A stretch of 64,000 bases of DNA from Duodenibacillus sp. (GCA_017628205.1 JAGBZO010000025.1:44351-108350); one strand, 5' to 3'; numbered from the stretch's first letter, positions 25,378-34,455 are shown. Notes: a model not told the origin generated them from the letters alone. Numbers and translations: made by a program.

Positions 25378-28300
25378 TTGAAGCGCATGCTATTTAACGC
25401 GACCCACGCCGAGGAAACTCGCGTGGCCATCGTCGACGGCCAGAAGTTGATCGACATCGACATCGAAACGGCCGGTCGCGAACAACGCAAATCCAACATC
25501 TACAAGGGCGTGATCACCCGCATCGAACCGTCTCTCGAAGCTTGCTTCGTCGACTACGGTGAAGAACGCCACGGCTTTCTTCCCTTCAAGGAAGTCTCTC
25601 GCAGCTACTTCAAGGAAGGCCTCGACGTTCGCACCGCCACGATTCGCGAAGCACTCGTCGAAGGTCAGGAAGTCATCGTTCAGGTTGAAAAGGAAGAACG
25701 CGGCAACAAGGGTGCCGCCATGACGACCTTCATCAGCTTGGCCGGCCGCTATCTCGTCTTGATGCCCAACAATCCGCGCGGCGGCGGCGTGAGCCGTCGC
25801 ATCGAAGGCGAAGAGCGTCAGGAACTGCGCGAAACCATGGACAAGCTCGACCTGCCCTCGGGCATGAGCATGATCGCCCGTACGGCCGGCATCGGCCGCA
25901 CCGCGGAAGAATTGCAATGGGACTTGAACTACCTGCTCAAGCTGTGGGAAGCCATTACCGAAGCGGCCACGCCCCAGTACGAGTACACGATGCTTGAACG
26001 CGGTCGTCCCGTCACGCAGTACATCACCGAATCCGTTCGCGACGGCAAGCCGCTCAAGCGCGCCAATCCGGCTCCCTTCCTCATCGTTGAGGAAAGCAAT
26101 CTCGTGATCCGCGCCATCCGCGATTACTTCCAACCCGACATCGGCGAATTGTTGGTCGATACGGACGACATCTTCGATCAGGCCCGTCAGTTCATGGCTC
26201 ACGTCATGCCCGACATGGTCAATCGCGTCAAGCGCTATCGTGAAGAAACGCCGCTCTTTTCGCGTTTCCAGATCGAACATCAGATCGAATCGGCCTACTC
26301 CCGTACGGTTCCGTTGCCCTCGGGCGGCGCCATCGTGATCGACCATACCGAAGCGTTGGTCGCCGTTGACGTCAACTCCGCACGCGCCACCCGCGGCGCC
26401 GACATCGAAGACACCGCTTTCCGCACGAACATGGAAGCGGCCGACGAAGTCGCCCGTCAGATGCGTTTGCGCGACTTGGGCGGTTTGATTGTCATCGACT
26501 TCATCGACATGTCCGACACGAAGAACCAGCGTGCGATCGAACAGCGTTTGAAGGAAGCCATTCATCCGGACCGCGCCCGCGTTCAGATCGGCAAGATCAG
26601 CCGCTTCGGCCTGATGGAATTGTCCCGTCAGCGTTTGCGTCCGTCCTTGTCCGAAGGCAACCACATCACCTGCCCGCGTTGCAACGGCGTCGGCGTGATC
26701 CGTGACACCGAAAGCTGCGCCTTGCAGGTACTGCGCATTCTTCAGGAAGAAGCGACCAAGGAAGGTACCGGCGCCTTGCACGCCCAGGTTCCCGTGGACG
26801 TCGCCACCTACTTGTTGAACGAAAAGCGCGCCGAAGTCGCCAAGGTGGAAGCCCGCTATCGCGTGCCCGTCGTGTTGATCCCCAACACGATGCTCGAAAC
26901 GCCGCACTACCATATCGAACGTTTGCGCACGGACGACACGCGTCTGGACGACTCCGTCGCCAGCTACAACCGCGCCGAAGATCTCTCCGCCCAGGCCGAC
27001 GATCCCTACGCCTTGAAGGCCAAGGAAGAAAAGCCCGCCCGCGCCAAGCAAGTGCCCATCATCAAGAGCGTCATGCCGACCGAAGTCGCTCCGACGCCTG
27101 AAGCGACGCCTGCCGCCAAGACCGAAGCCAAACCCGCCAAGAAGAGCTTCTTGGAACGCGTTTTGGCCTTCTTCGGCATCGGCTCCGACGCCAAGAGCGA
27201 AGAAGTAAAGGACGACAAGAAGGGCAAGCGCGACGATCGTCGCGCCCGTGCCGGCAAGCGTGGCGGTCGCATGACCCGCGAAGAACGCATCGAACGCTCC
27301 GAAAAGCGTCGCTCGAACCGTGCCGAACGCGCTGCGGAACGCGCCGCCGAAAAGCAAAACGCCGAAGCAAGCGCACAGGACAACCGCAAGCCCCGTCGCG
27401 AACGCGACGACGCCAAGCGTCAGGAAGCCCGTGCGAACGAACAGACGAGCGAAACCGTCCAGAAGACGCCGCCCGCCATGAAGCCCGTCGCCGCCGAAGT
27501 GGCCCAGGCCGTCAAGAGTGAAGAACGTCGCAGCCGTCGCAATCGTCGCAACCGTCGCGAAGAACCGACCGACAACGAACCGATCGTCAAGGTGGAAGTG
27601 CCCGCCAAGACCACCCGCAAGAGCGAAGCCGAACAGGTCGAACCCGTAGCAGTCCAGGCGGAACAGCCTCAGGTTGTCGAACAGGTTGAACCTCAGGTGA
27701 TCGAAAAGGTCGAAAGCGCCGAACGCGTCGTTCCGACCGAAGCCGAAATCGAACAGGACTTTGCCGACGCTCCCGAAAACGACGCCGAAGCCGTGATTGA
27801 AAGCGACAGCCGTCGCCGTCGTCCCCGTCGCCGTCGTCGTCCGACCCGCGTCAACGAAGCCGTTCAGGTGATGGCCGACGCCCCGATCGCGACCGAGACC
27901 GCCGAACCCGTCGTCTCCGTCGAACAGCCCAAGCTGGTTGTCGAATTGCCGGTTGAAGAACCCGCCAAGCCCGAAGAACCCGTCATCAACGTGGCTCCGG
28001 TCGTGTTGCCCGCCGTTGAAGAAACGGTGGAAGAAGAACCCGCTCAGGCGACCGACGAAGAGCCGACGCAGGCCCAGCCCGAACCCATCGTTGAATCGGT
28101 TGTCGCGGCTCCTGCCGTTGAAACGCCGGCTCTCGAACCGGTCGTCGTCGACACCCTTGTGGACCCCGTTCCGGAAGTCGTCGTTGAGGCCGAGCCCGCA
28201 CCGAGCGAAACCGCCATTACGGACGGTTTGGAAGAAAACTTGGCCAAGGCCGGTTTGATTCAGGTTCATACTGACCCCGCTTTGGTCGAGCCCTACAACT

Positions 28301-28401
28301 ATGAGGCTCCGAAGTACCCCGGTCGTCCCCGTCCGGTTCTCGAAGCGATCGAAGAAGGTCCTTTGATTCAGGTACACACCGATCCCAAGCACTTTGCCTA
28401 A
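25378..28401 (+). CDS. rne: Ribonuclease E
   Basis: This is the main endonuclease of mRNA decay and of rRNA and tRNA processing, and the scaffold of the degradosome. The start is TTG 25378, giving MKRMLFNATHAEE, with an AGGAG ribosome site 7 nt upstream. The upstream extension to an ATG at 25219 has no family similarity. The protein has 1007 residues. The S1 RNA-binding domain is near 37-120. The catalytic acidic residues are Asp331 (AVDVNSARATRG) and Asp374 (IVIDFIDM), 43 apart as in E. coli. The zinc-link CPRC is at 432-435. From about 560 it becomes disordered, Ala/Glu/Arg/Pro-rich, with arginine blocks ([11 protein letters not shown]) that would bind RNA. The octapeptide LIQVHTDP occurs at 960 and again at 996. 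Confidence 0.96.
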   Translation: MKRMLFNATHAEETRVAIVDGQKLIDIDIETAGREQRKSNIYKGVITRIEPSLEACFVDYGEERHGFLPFKEVSRSYFKEGLDVRTATIREALVEGQEVIVQVEKEERGNKGAAMTTFISLAGRYLVLMPNNPRGGGVSRRIEGEERQELRETMDKLDLPSGMSMIARTAGIGRTAEELQWDLNYLLKLWEAITEAATPQYEYTMLERGRPVTQYITESVRDGKPLKRANPAPFLIVEESNLVIRAIRDYFQPDIGELLVDTDDIFDQARQFMAHVMPDMVNRVKRYREETPLFSRFQIEHQIESAYSRTVPLPSGGAIVIDHTEALVAVDVNSARATRGADIEDTAFRTNMEAADEVARQMRLRDLGGLIVIDFIDMSDTKNQRAIEQRLKEAIHPDRARVQIGKISRFGLMELSRQRLRPSLSEGNHITCPRCNGVGVIRDTESCALQVLRILQEEATKEGTGALHAQVPVDVATYLLNEKRAEVAKVEARYRVPVVLIPNTMLETPHYHIERLRTDDTRLDDSVASYNRAEDLSAQADDPYALKAKEEKPARAKQVPIIKSVMPTEVAPTPEATPAAKTEAKPAKKSFLERVLAFFGIGSDAKSEEVKDDKKGKRDDRRARAGKRGGRMTREERIERSEKRRSNRAERAAERAAEKQNAEASAQDNRKPRRERDDAKRQEARANEQTSETVQKTPPAMKPVAAEVAQAVKSEERRSRRNRRNRREEPTDNEPIVKVEVPAKTTRKSEAEQVEPVAVQAEQPQVVEQVEPQVIEKVESAERVVPTEAEIEQDFADAPENDAEAVIESDSRRRRPRRRRRPTRVNEAVQVMADAPIATETAEPVVSVEQPKLVVELPVEEPAKPEEPVINVAPVVLPAVEETVEEEPAQATDEEPTQAQPEPIVESVVAAPAVETPALEPVVVDTLVDPVPEVVVEAEPAPSETAITDGLEENLAKAGLIQVHTDPALVEPYNYEAPKYPGRPRPVLEAIEEGPLIQVHTDPKHFA

Positions 28402-28427
28402 GCGCTGCCGATAGGGATAGCTGACAA

Positions 28428-28465
28428 CGCCCCGCCGAACCATGCTCGGCGGGGCGTCTTTCTTT
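28428..28465 (+). terminator. Intrinsic terminator of rne
   Basis: CGCCCCGCCGA (28428-28438) pairs perfectly with TCGGCGGGGCG (28446-28456), followed by TCTTTCTTT. Confidence 0.85.
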
Positions 28466-28657
28466 GAAGACTTCGATCAACAGATTGTTTTTTCAGGCTT
28501 TTTTATACTTTCGGTAAAATCGGGTTTTCCCTTATCCTAAGCATTTCCTCTTATTTTCGCCTAGAATAACGACTCTTTTTTCCCCTCTTTCAACCTCGAT
28601 AGCAAAGGAATGATAACCGGGAGGCTTTTCCAACCTCCTCACGGTGAATGGTGAAGT

Positions 28658-29995
28658 ATGTCGTCTAGATCGAAAATGAGTCTTGTCCAGCTCACGCTCT
28701 TAACCGCCATCAACATGATGGGGTCGAGCATCGCTTTGTTGCCCACCGAATTGGCTCAAATCGGTACTGTTTCCATTATCTCTTGGCTGGTCACGGCCGT
28801 CGGCTCGATGTGTTTGGCATACGCGTTCGCCAAATGCGGTTTATTCAGCAAGCGCCCCGGTATGGGCGGCTATTCCGAATACGCATTCGGCAAATCCGGC
28901 CACTTCATGGCCAACTACACTTACGCCGTTTCTTTGTTGTTCGCCAACATCGCCATCGCCATTACTTGCGTCGGCTACGGCGCCACGCTTTTTAACGTCG
29001 AACTTTCCCAGCTCGAAGTGTGTCTTTGGACGATCGTTATCATCTGGGCTTGCTCGCTCTTTAGCTGTCTGGGCGCTCGCATTACGGGGCGCTTTAGCGT
29101 CGTGGCCGTGTGGTGCGTTCTGATTCCCGTCGTCACGCTGGCCGTCATCGGTTGGTTCTGGTTTGACCCCGACATGTACGTTGCCGCCTGGAATCCCAAG
29201 GACGAACCTTTCCTCTCGGCCGTCGGTTCTTCCATTTCCATGACGTTGTGGTGCTTCCTCGGTCTTGAAAGCGCCTGCGCCAACAGCGATTCGATCGAAA
29301 ACCCCGAACGCAACGTTCCCATCGCCGTCATGGTCGCCACGACGGGCGTGGCCATCATCTGCATCACGTCGACCAACATTAGGGCCGGCATCGTGCCCAA
29401 TGCGGATTTATTGAATTCGAACGCCCCCTTCGGTTTGGCCTTCGCTCAGATGTTCAGCCCCGAAGTCGGTGCCGTCGTCACCACCATGTTGGTCTTCTCC
29501 TGTCTTGGCTCGACCTTGGGCTGGCAATTTACGATCGCCAAGCTCTTCCAGCTCTCCGCTCACGAAGGCTTCTTCCCGCGCTGCTTTGCCAAGATCAACC
29601 GTTGGGGCTTCCCCGTCGTCGGCATGTTGCTCATCACGATCATTCAAACGGGTTTCACGTTCATGACCGCAAGCCCGTCCTTGATCAAGCAGTTCAACAT
29701 GCTCGTCGATCTGGCCGTCGTCACGAATCTGATCCCGTTCATCCTCTCGATGGCCGCCATTCCCGCCATCATGAAGGCGGCGGGCATCGACAACGCCCAA
29801 ACCCGCAAGTACACCTTCTTCGGGATGATCGGCTCGGCCTACAGCTTCTACGCTCTTACGACCATCGGTTTGGTGGAAATGTTCTGGGGCGCGATCGCGA
29901 CCTTCCTCGGTTGGTTCTTCTGGGGCTTCTTGGCAGCCAAGTTCCCCGGCAACGGCGCCATCGAGGTGCCCGATCACGACGAACGTCACGCCTGA
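28658..29995 (+). CDS. potE: PotE-like basic amino acid/polyamine antiporter (APC family)
   Basis: This 445-residue, 12-helix inner-membrane protein is very close in pattern to E. coli PotE, the putrescine-ornithine antiporter. Shared stretches include SWLVTAVGSMCLAYAFAKCG near 45-64, GGYSEYAFGKSGHFMANYTY near 70-89, and MTLWCFLGLESACAN near 195-209. NPERNVPIAV and APFGLAFAQMF are also shared. The first-helix motif MMGSSIALLPTEL differs from the MMGSGIIMLPTKL of E. coli, so the substrate may differ. No ornithine decarboxylase gene is adjacent, unlike the usual speF-potE pair. The 28466-28657 leader is AT-rich without a recognised element. ATG 28658 has only a weak GTGAAG site. Confidence 0.85.
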   Translation: MSSRSKMSLVQLTLLTAINMMGSSIALLPTELAQIGTVSIISWLVTAVGSMCLAYAFAKCGLFSKRPGMGGYSEYAFGKSGHFMANYTYAVSLLFANIAIAITCVGYGATLFNVELSQLEVCLWTIVIIWACSLFSCLGARITGRFSVVAVWCVLIPVVTLAVIGWFWFDPDMYVAAWNPKDEPFLSAVGSSISMTLWCFLGLESACANSDSIENPERNVPIAVMVATTGVAIICITSTNIRAGIVPNADLLNSNAPFGLAFAQMFSPEVGAVVTTMLVFSCLGSTLGWQFTIAKLFQLSAHEGFFPRCFAKINRWGFPVVGMLLITIIQTGFTFMTASPSLIKQFNMLVDLAVVTNLIPFILSMAAIPAIMKAAGIDNAQTRKYTFFGMIGSAYSFYALTTIGLVEMFWGAIATFLGWFFWGFLAAKFPGNGAIEVPDHDERHA

Positions 29996-30014
29996 TCGTC
30001 AGTCGCTCCCAAAC

Positions 30015-30057
30015 AAAAACGGTGAAGCATCGATACGAATGCCTCACCGTTTTTTTC
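30015..30057. terminator. Bidirectional terminator between potE-like gene and aroC
   Basis: AAAAACGGTGA with TCACCGTTTTTTT encloses an inner GCAT/ATGC pair. T-runs occur on both strands. It serves two convergent genes. Confidence 0.85.
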
Positions 30058-30075
30058 TCTCACTCGCTGCGACGG

Positions 30076-31170
30076 TCAGTTCTCGTCGGCCTCGGCGTCG
30101 AAAATCATGCCGAAATGACCGCACTGCGCACGCTGCATCAACGCCGCGTCCATCAGTACCAAAGCCACCAACGCCTCCAAGATGGGAGCGGCGCGCAACC
30201 CCACGCACGGATCGTGGCGTCCGCTTGTCGAAACGGTCACGGCGTTGCCCACCTCGTCGAGGCTGTCGAGCGGCAGACGCACGGAAGGCGTCGGTTTGAT
30301 CGCCACGCGGGCCACGATCGGCGCACTCGTCGAAATACCGCCCAAAATGCCGCCGGCATGGTTGCTCGCGAACCCCGCCGTGGTCATCGCGTCGGCGTTT
30401 TGCGTCCCCGTCAAAGTACTGGCGGCAAACCCCTCGCCGATTTCCACTCCCTTGACCGCATTCAAGCCCATCAAAGCGTAAGCGATCTGCGCGTCGAGTC
30501 GATGATAGACGGGATTGCCAAGCCCGGCGGGAACGCCATGAGCTTCGACAACCAAACGGGCTCCGATACTGTCGCCTTTTTTGCGAACGGCATCCATTTG
30601 CGCCTCAAGCGCGGACGTATCGGACACGGCGGCGAAAAAGGCGTTCTCGTTGACGCAATCCCAGGATTCGAACCCCACTTCGGTCTCACCCAAATGCGTC
30701 AATCGAGAGCGAATCGTCACGCCCAGATTCTCTTTGAGCCAGGTCTTGGCAACGGCCCCCGCCGCGACCGTGGGCGCCGTCAAACGCGCCGAAGAGCGAC
30801 CGCCGCCGCGCGGATCGCGATGGCCGAACTTGGACCAGTACCCCCAGTCGGCGTGAGCCGGTCGAAATTGATGCGCGATGGCGCCGTAATCCTTGCTGCG
30901 TTGATCGGTATTGCGAATCAACAGCGCAATGGGCGTGCCCGTCGTAACGCCTTCGTAGACCCCGGACAAAATCTCGACGGTGTCGCTTTCTTGTCGCTGA
31001 GTGACGTGACGGCTGGTGCCGGGTTTGCGACGGTCGAGTTCGCGCTGAATCATTTCTTGCGTCAATTGCATGCCGGGAGGGCAACCGTCAATCACGCAAC
31101 CGATCGCCGGGCCGTGGCTTTCACCGAAATTGGTCACGACAAAACAGCGACCGAGACTGGATGACGACAT
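30076..31170 (-). CDS. aroC: Chorismate synthase
   Basis: AroC performs the last step of the shikimate pathway, converting EPSP to chorismate with reduced FMN as cofactor. The 364-residue length fits. Family motifs are [18 protein letters not shown] near 16-33, [27 protein letters not shown] region near 105-130 (His and Arg residues of the active site), and [18 protein letters not shown] near the C-terminus. ATG 31170 is preceded by GGAG at about 6 nt. It stands alone on the minus strand and shares a bidirectional terminator with the potE-like gene. Confidence 0.97.
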   Translation of the reverse strand: MSSSSLGRCFVVTNFGESHGPAIGCVIDGCPPGMQLTQEMIQRELDRRKPGTSRHVTQRQESDTVEILSGVYEGVTTGTPIALLIRNTDQRSKDYGAIAHQFRPAHADWGYWSKFGHRDPRGGGRSSARLTAPTVAAGAVAKTWLKENLGVTIRSRLTHLGETEVGFESWDCVNENAFFAAVSDTSALEAQMDAVRKKGDSIGARLVVEAHGVPAGLGNPVYHRLDAQIAYALMGLNAVKGVEIGEGFAASTLTGTQNADAMTTAGFASNHAGGILGGISTSAPIVARVAIKPTPSVRLPLDSLDEVGNAVTVSTSGRHDPCVGLRAAPILEALVALVLMDAALMQRAQCGHFGMIFDAEADEN

Positions 31171-31471
31171 AGAGGACTCCGATTGAAAGATTGGATCGAT
31201 TTATTTTAGACAGGAGAGCATTGAGGAACAATATACAAAAATGCCTAGCCAAACCGATCCCGCGCAACCGCCCTTGAATCCTCAACGTGTCCTTATCGCA
31301 ACGAAACGACCTGTTGTCCTTTCAATAAATGGGAAAGCCTACCGAAAAGGAATACCATTAAACCATGGTTTGGTTCGAGTATCGATGTCGATCTTGAGCC
31401 GAGCACGTGTCGCACGGTTGGGATGCCCGCGTTACAAATCCTCTACCGTTTGACGACGCATCAAGAGTACC

Positions 31472-31499
31472 GCCCGATCGCGCTCGTCAGCGCTCGGGC
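31472..31499 (+). other. Stem-loop in the leader of the RibD-like gene
   Basis: GCCCGA (31472-31477) and GCGCT (31480-31484) pair with AGCGC (31489-31493) and TCGGGC (31494-31499) around a CGTC loop, 26 bp before the start codon. The rest of the 31171-31525 gap holds a 12-bp palindrome AAACCATGGTTT at 31360-31371 and no supported gene. It does not match an FMN riboswitch. Confidence 0.45.
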
Positions 31500-31525
31500 A
31501 CAGCAGATAATGAAGGAGAGCGAAA

Positions 31526-32239
31526 ATGCAGATTACGTGCCATATGATCTCGTCCGTTGACGGCCGTCAGGTCGCCAGTCGTTGGACTCGCGCAGCCGAT
31601 CCCGCAGCCGACATGCACAAGGCTTATGCCGAAGCCGCCGCCAAGTTGGGCGCCGACGGTTGGATTGTCGGTCGCAAGACCATGGCCGAATTCGCCGGCG
31701 ATATCGTCGAAGTGCGCGAACCGGTAGAAGGTCATCCCACTTCGTTTGTTTCCACGTTCTTCGGCAATCGCGAAGATCGTCCTTTGGCCATCGTTTTTGA
31801 CACGCACGGCACCTTGCACTACAAGTCCAACACGTTGCCCACCGGCGAACATATCGTCGCCATCCTCGGCAGTCACGTCACCCGTGCTTATCAGAAGGAA
31901 CTCGAACAGGCCGGCGTTTCTTACATCGTTCGCACGCCGGGCAAGCCCGAAGAAGAAACCCTCGACGCCCTCAAGCACATTGAAAAGGATTTCGGCGTCA
32001 AGCATCTGTTGCTCGAAGGCGGCGGCCACACCAACGGTACGTTCCTGCACATGAAGTTGGTCGACAGCATGAGCGTGATCGTTTATCCGGGTCTTGACGG
32101 CCGTGCCGGCATTCCTTCCATCGTTGAATTCGAAGACAACGCCGTTGAAAATCCGATGGACGGTTTGACGCTTGAACTGACCGACTGCGAAAAGCTCGAA
32201 GGCGGTCTGGTCTGGTTGCGCTACGCCGTCAACCGTTAA
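31526..32239 (+). CDS. RibD C-terminal/dihydrofolate reductase-fold protein
   Basis: This 237-residue protein matches the RibD_C reductase fold. It opens with a short strand then SSVDGR, has a substrate- or NADPH-binding region GADGWIVGRKTMAEF near 43-57, and ends with LLLEGGGHTNGTFL near 163-176, the glycine-rich motif that holds NADPH in RibD-like reductases. There is no deaminase domain, so it is not complete RibD. Stand-alone members reduce diverse substrates, and the role here is unknown. AAGGAG lies 8 nt before ATG 31526. It is a single-gene unit with its own terminator and no riboflavin genes nearby. Confidence 0.85.
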   Translation: MQITCHMISSVDGRQVASRWTRAADPAADMHKAYAEAAAKLGADGWIVGRKTMAEFAGDIVEVREPVEGHPTSFVSTFFGNREDRPLAIVFDTHGTLHYKSNTLPTGEHIVAILGSHVTRAYQKELEQAGVSYIVRTPGKPEEETLDALKHIEKDFGVKHLLLEGGGHTNGTFLHMKLVDSMSVIVYPGLDGRAGIPSIVEFEDNAVENPMDGLTLELTDCEKLEGGLVWLRYAVNR

Positions 32240-32247
32240 TCGCCTCG

Positions 32248-32336
32248 GTCGTTCGGTCCTAACCGAACGACTCGACGTAACGAACCGTGCCTCGTCGACA
32301 TTGCGTCGACTCAACGAGGTGCGGTTCTTTCATTTT
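32248..32336 (+). terminator. Two hairpins ending the RibD-like transcript, overlapping the neighbour's 3' end
   Basis: GTCGTTCGGT (32248-32257) pairs perfectly with ACCGAACGAC (32262-32271). Then GAACCG and CCTCGT (from 32282) pair with ACGAGG and CGGTTC (to 32327), followed by TTTCATTTT. The second hairpin's right arm and T-run lie inside the last codons of the convergent racemase-fold gene. Confidence 0.65.
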
Positions 32337-32994
32337 GGCTCAACGCATCGATCGCTACCTTCGCATACGCCTCGTACACGTCGAGCACGGGAAAGCCCGC
32401 CGCCACGAGCGCCGGTTGCGCATTGGCGTAATGCGAACAATTGGGCATGATCGTTTCTGCTCCCGCGGCGGTCAACTTTTCGCACATCGCCTTTAAAACG
32501 ACCAACGTTTCCTCACAAACGCCGACCACGCGCATGCGCTCTCTCGTAGCATCGAGCAATGCCTGATCCTGTGAGCTCAAAAAAAGCCTGCGTCCGACGC
32601 CTTCTCCCCCCTCGTCGGCCCAGTCGCCCGCCAGATCCTTATCAAGGATGCCCGTCACGGAGGTGCCCGCGTTCATAACGGCGCTCATTGCCGTTTTGAT
32701 ATCCAGCACCGCAACGGCGACCTGACGTTGAACACTTTTGATAAAGGGCTCACTCGCAAAGTCGGGAACCAAGACAAATTCGGCGCCTCCGTCGATCAGC
32801 GCCCGCGTTTCTTCGAGCACGAAGCGTTGCCGATCCCTCAATCGTTTGGACGGATCGGGATTGATGCGAAAGAGTTCTTGCGACAACAACACGTCGATCG
32901 ATCCGTCGCCGACACGATCGAGCAACAACGTTTTGATCATGTCGGCGGCCTTGGGATTGAAACCGGCGACAATTCCGATGATTTTCTTCTTCAT
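32311..32994 (-). CDS. Aspartate/glutamate racemase-fold protein (AroM-like), one cysteine missing
   Basis: This 227-residue cytoplasmic protein fits the Asp/Glu/hydantoin racemase superfamily. The N-terminus is KIIGIVAGFNP, and the second catalytic-type motif MPNCSHYAN puts Cys186 in the usual place, followed by FPVLDVYEAYAKVAID. The first half-site, normally a CNT-like motif after a hydrophobic strand, reads VLVPDFASEPF at 75-84 with no cysteine. A two-base racemase mechanism is therefore unlikely, and a decarboxylase, isomerase or AroM-like role is possible. AGGAG precedes ATG 32994 at about 8 nt. It appears to be a single-gene unit. Confidence 0.7.
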   Translation of the reverse strand: MKKKIIGIVAGFNPKAADMIKTLLLDRVGDGSIDVLLSQELFRINPDPSKRLRDRQRFVLEETRALIDGGAEFVLVPDFASEPFIKSVQRQVAVAVLDIKTAMSAVMNAGTSVTGILDKDLAGDWADEGGEGVGRRLFLSSQDQALLDATRERMRVVGVCEETLVVLKAMCEKLTAAGAETIMPNCSHYANAQPALVAAGFPVLDVYEAYAKVAIDALSQNERTAPR

Positions 32995-33102
32995 CTTTTC
33001 GACTCCTACGTCAGGCGCTTCCGACGCGCACGTTGTGCGACGGTGACAGTTTCGTACATTTTACCCGCACCTTCACGCGTCGACGCGCCTCGTCGCGCAA
33101 CC

Positions 33103-33139
33103 AAAAAAACGCCCCGATTTCAAAACGAAATCGGAGCGT
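33103..33139 (-). terminator. Intrinsic terminator of the ccm operon
   Basis: On the minus strand GACGCTCCGATTTCG, loop TTTTG, AAATCGGGGCGTTTTTTT forms a stem with one bulge and a run of seven T. It lies 18 bp past the ccmI stop. Confidence 0.85.
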
Positions 33140-33156
33140 CCTTTGTCAATCGAACC

Positions 33157-34437
33157 TTATTCGATGTAAGTGTCGATGACGATCTTCACGTCGGTGGCGC
33201 CGACCTTGACGTGTCCCTTGATCAAACCTTGCAAGTCGCCCTTGCTGGGCATGAAGTTACCCGAGCGGGAGATGCGAGCCTCAAGAATCACCTCCGTGAC
33301 GTCGGCCAAGGTCTTCACGCCCATGCCCATCTGGCTCGTGCCGTCCAAATGGAACTTGGCGGGAAGCTGATCGACGGTGATGCGCATGAAAGCGACCGGC
33401 ATCTTGGAGCCTTGCGTCGGGCGAGCGAACACGAAGACGGTGTCGGAAGGACGCACCTTGTCCTTGACCTTGTCGGCCAATTCCACCGTCCCCTTGATGA
33501 AGTAGGCGGCAGGATCGGCATTCACCTTCTTGGCGGGCTCTTTCTGAACGGGAACCATCGTCTTGGCGGAATTGGCGGGCAGGCCGCCCAGCTGGCGCGC
33601 TTCTTCGATGTTTTCCGTAATCTGCCGCCAGGTTTCGCTACCCTGTTCGGTCAGATTGCGCAAACGAGTCCAGTAATCGACGGCACCTTGGAAATCGCGC
33701 TTGTTATAGCACAGCGTGCCCATCAAAGCCAGCGCCTTCCAGTAGGTCGGATCGATACGCAGAGCCTCTTGCAACAGCTCTTGCGGACGTCCTTCGAGCG
33801 TACCGCTCGTGGCGGCGAGCATGTCGGCCCAATCGGACAGAACGGCGGGATTGCCCGGCAGCAAACGATTGACCTGTTCGTAAGCCTTGGCCGCTTCATC
33901 CCACTTTTCGTACGAGGCGTTCACTCGGGCGAGCATGCGCCATCCGTCGACATTGTCGGGATTGTCCTTCAAGCGCTGTTCAAGCTGCTTGACGGTCTGC
34001 TGCAACTCTTCTTCCGTATGACCGGAACCGCCGTGCGCCGTGACCTGGGACGTTTGAACGACCAACGGATCGAGAGCGTCGACCATACCGATCTTGGAGT
34101 AAACGACAAACGCGAGGCTCGGCACGAGCACGATGCAACCCAAAGCCGCATACAGGCCCTGACGACCGCTGGCGACGACCTTCTTGTCGCTCTGCTTCGT
34201 TTCTTCGAGCACGCGAGCCTGAATTTCGTCTCGCGTTTCCTGATATTCCTCTTCGGAAATACGGCCTGCCGCCTTGTCGTCTTCGAGCTCCTTGAATTGA
34301 GCCTGCAACAACGCCAAGTTGGCGTCGACGCGTTCCTGTTCGGAATTGCTCGAGCGCGTGCGCAGCAATGTCCAAGTCAAGCATCCCAAGGCAAGGACCA
34401 CCAACAGGGCGGCGATACAAATAAACGTCATCAACAC
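33157..34437 (-). CDS. ccmI: Cytochrome c maturation protein CcmI
   Basis: CcmI presents apocytochrome c to the haem lyase complex. The 426-residue protein has two membrane helices, at about 3-22 and 93-113, joined by a cytoplasmic helical segment (ELEDDKAAGRISEEEYQETR). Tetratricopeptide repeats follow from about 140 to 270 (NVDGWRMLARVNASYEKWDEAAKAYEQ region), then a beta-rich C-terminal domain. It is encoded separately from CcmH, not fused as in E. coli. The start is GTG 34437 with GGGAG 9 nt upstream; ATG 34431 is the alternative. It is the last gene of the operon. Confidence 0.92.
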   Translation of the reverse strand: MLMTFICIAALLVVLALGCLTWTLLRTRSSNSEQERVDANLALLQAQFKELEDDKAAGRISEEEYQETRDEIQARVLEETKQSDKKVVASGRQGLYAALGCIVLVPSLAFVVYSKIGMVDALDPLVVQTSQVTAHGGSGHTEEELQQTVKQLEQRLKDNPDNVDGWRMLARVNASYEKWDEAAKAYEQVNRLLPGNPAVLSDWADMLAATSGTLEGRPQELLQEALRIDPTYWKALALMGTLCYNKRDFQGAVDYWTRLRNLTEQGSETWRQITENIEEARQLGGLPANSAKTMVPVQKEPAKKVNADPAAYFIKGTVELADKVKDKVRPSDTVFVFARPTQGSKMPVAFMRITVDQLPAKFHLDGTSQMGMGVKTLADVTEVILEARISRSGNFMPSKGDLQGLIKGHVKVGATDVKIVIDTYIE

Positions 34438-34455
34438 GGTTCACTGCTCCCTATG

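Noticed and set aside
25390-28443. Open frame of about 1000 codons opposite rne
   Set aside because: It is antisense to a certain gene and its product is Phe/Gly/Asp-rich without motifs, again a codon-bias effect. A similar one opposite ilvD (40598-42343) was rejected for the same reason.
31241-31453. 70-codon plus-strand frame upstream of the RibD-like gene
   Set aside because: There is no ribosome site before its ATG and no recognisable domain or sensible composition.
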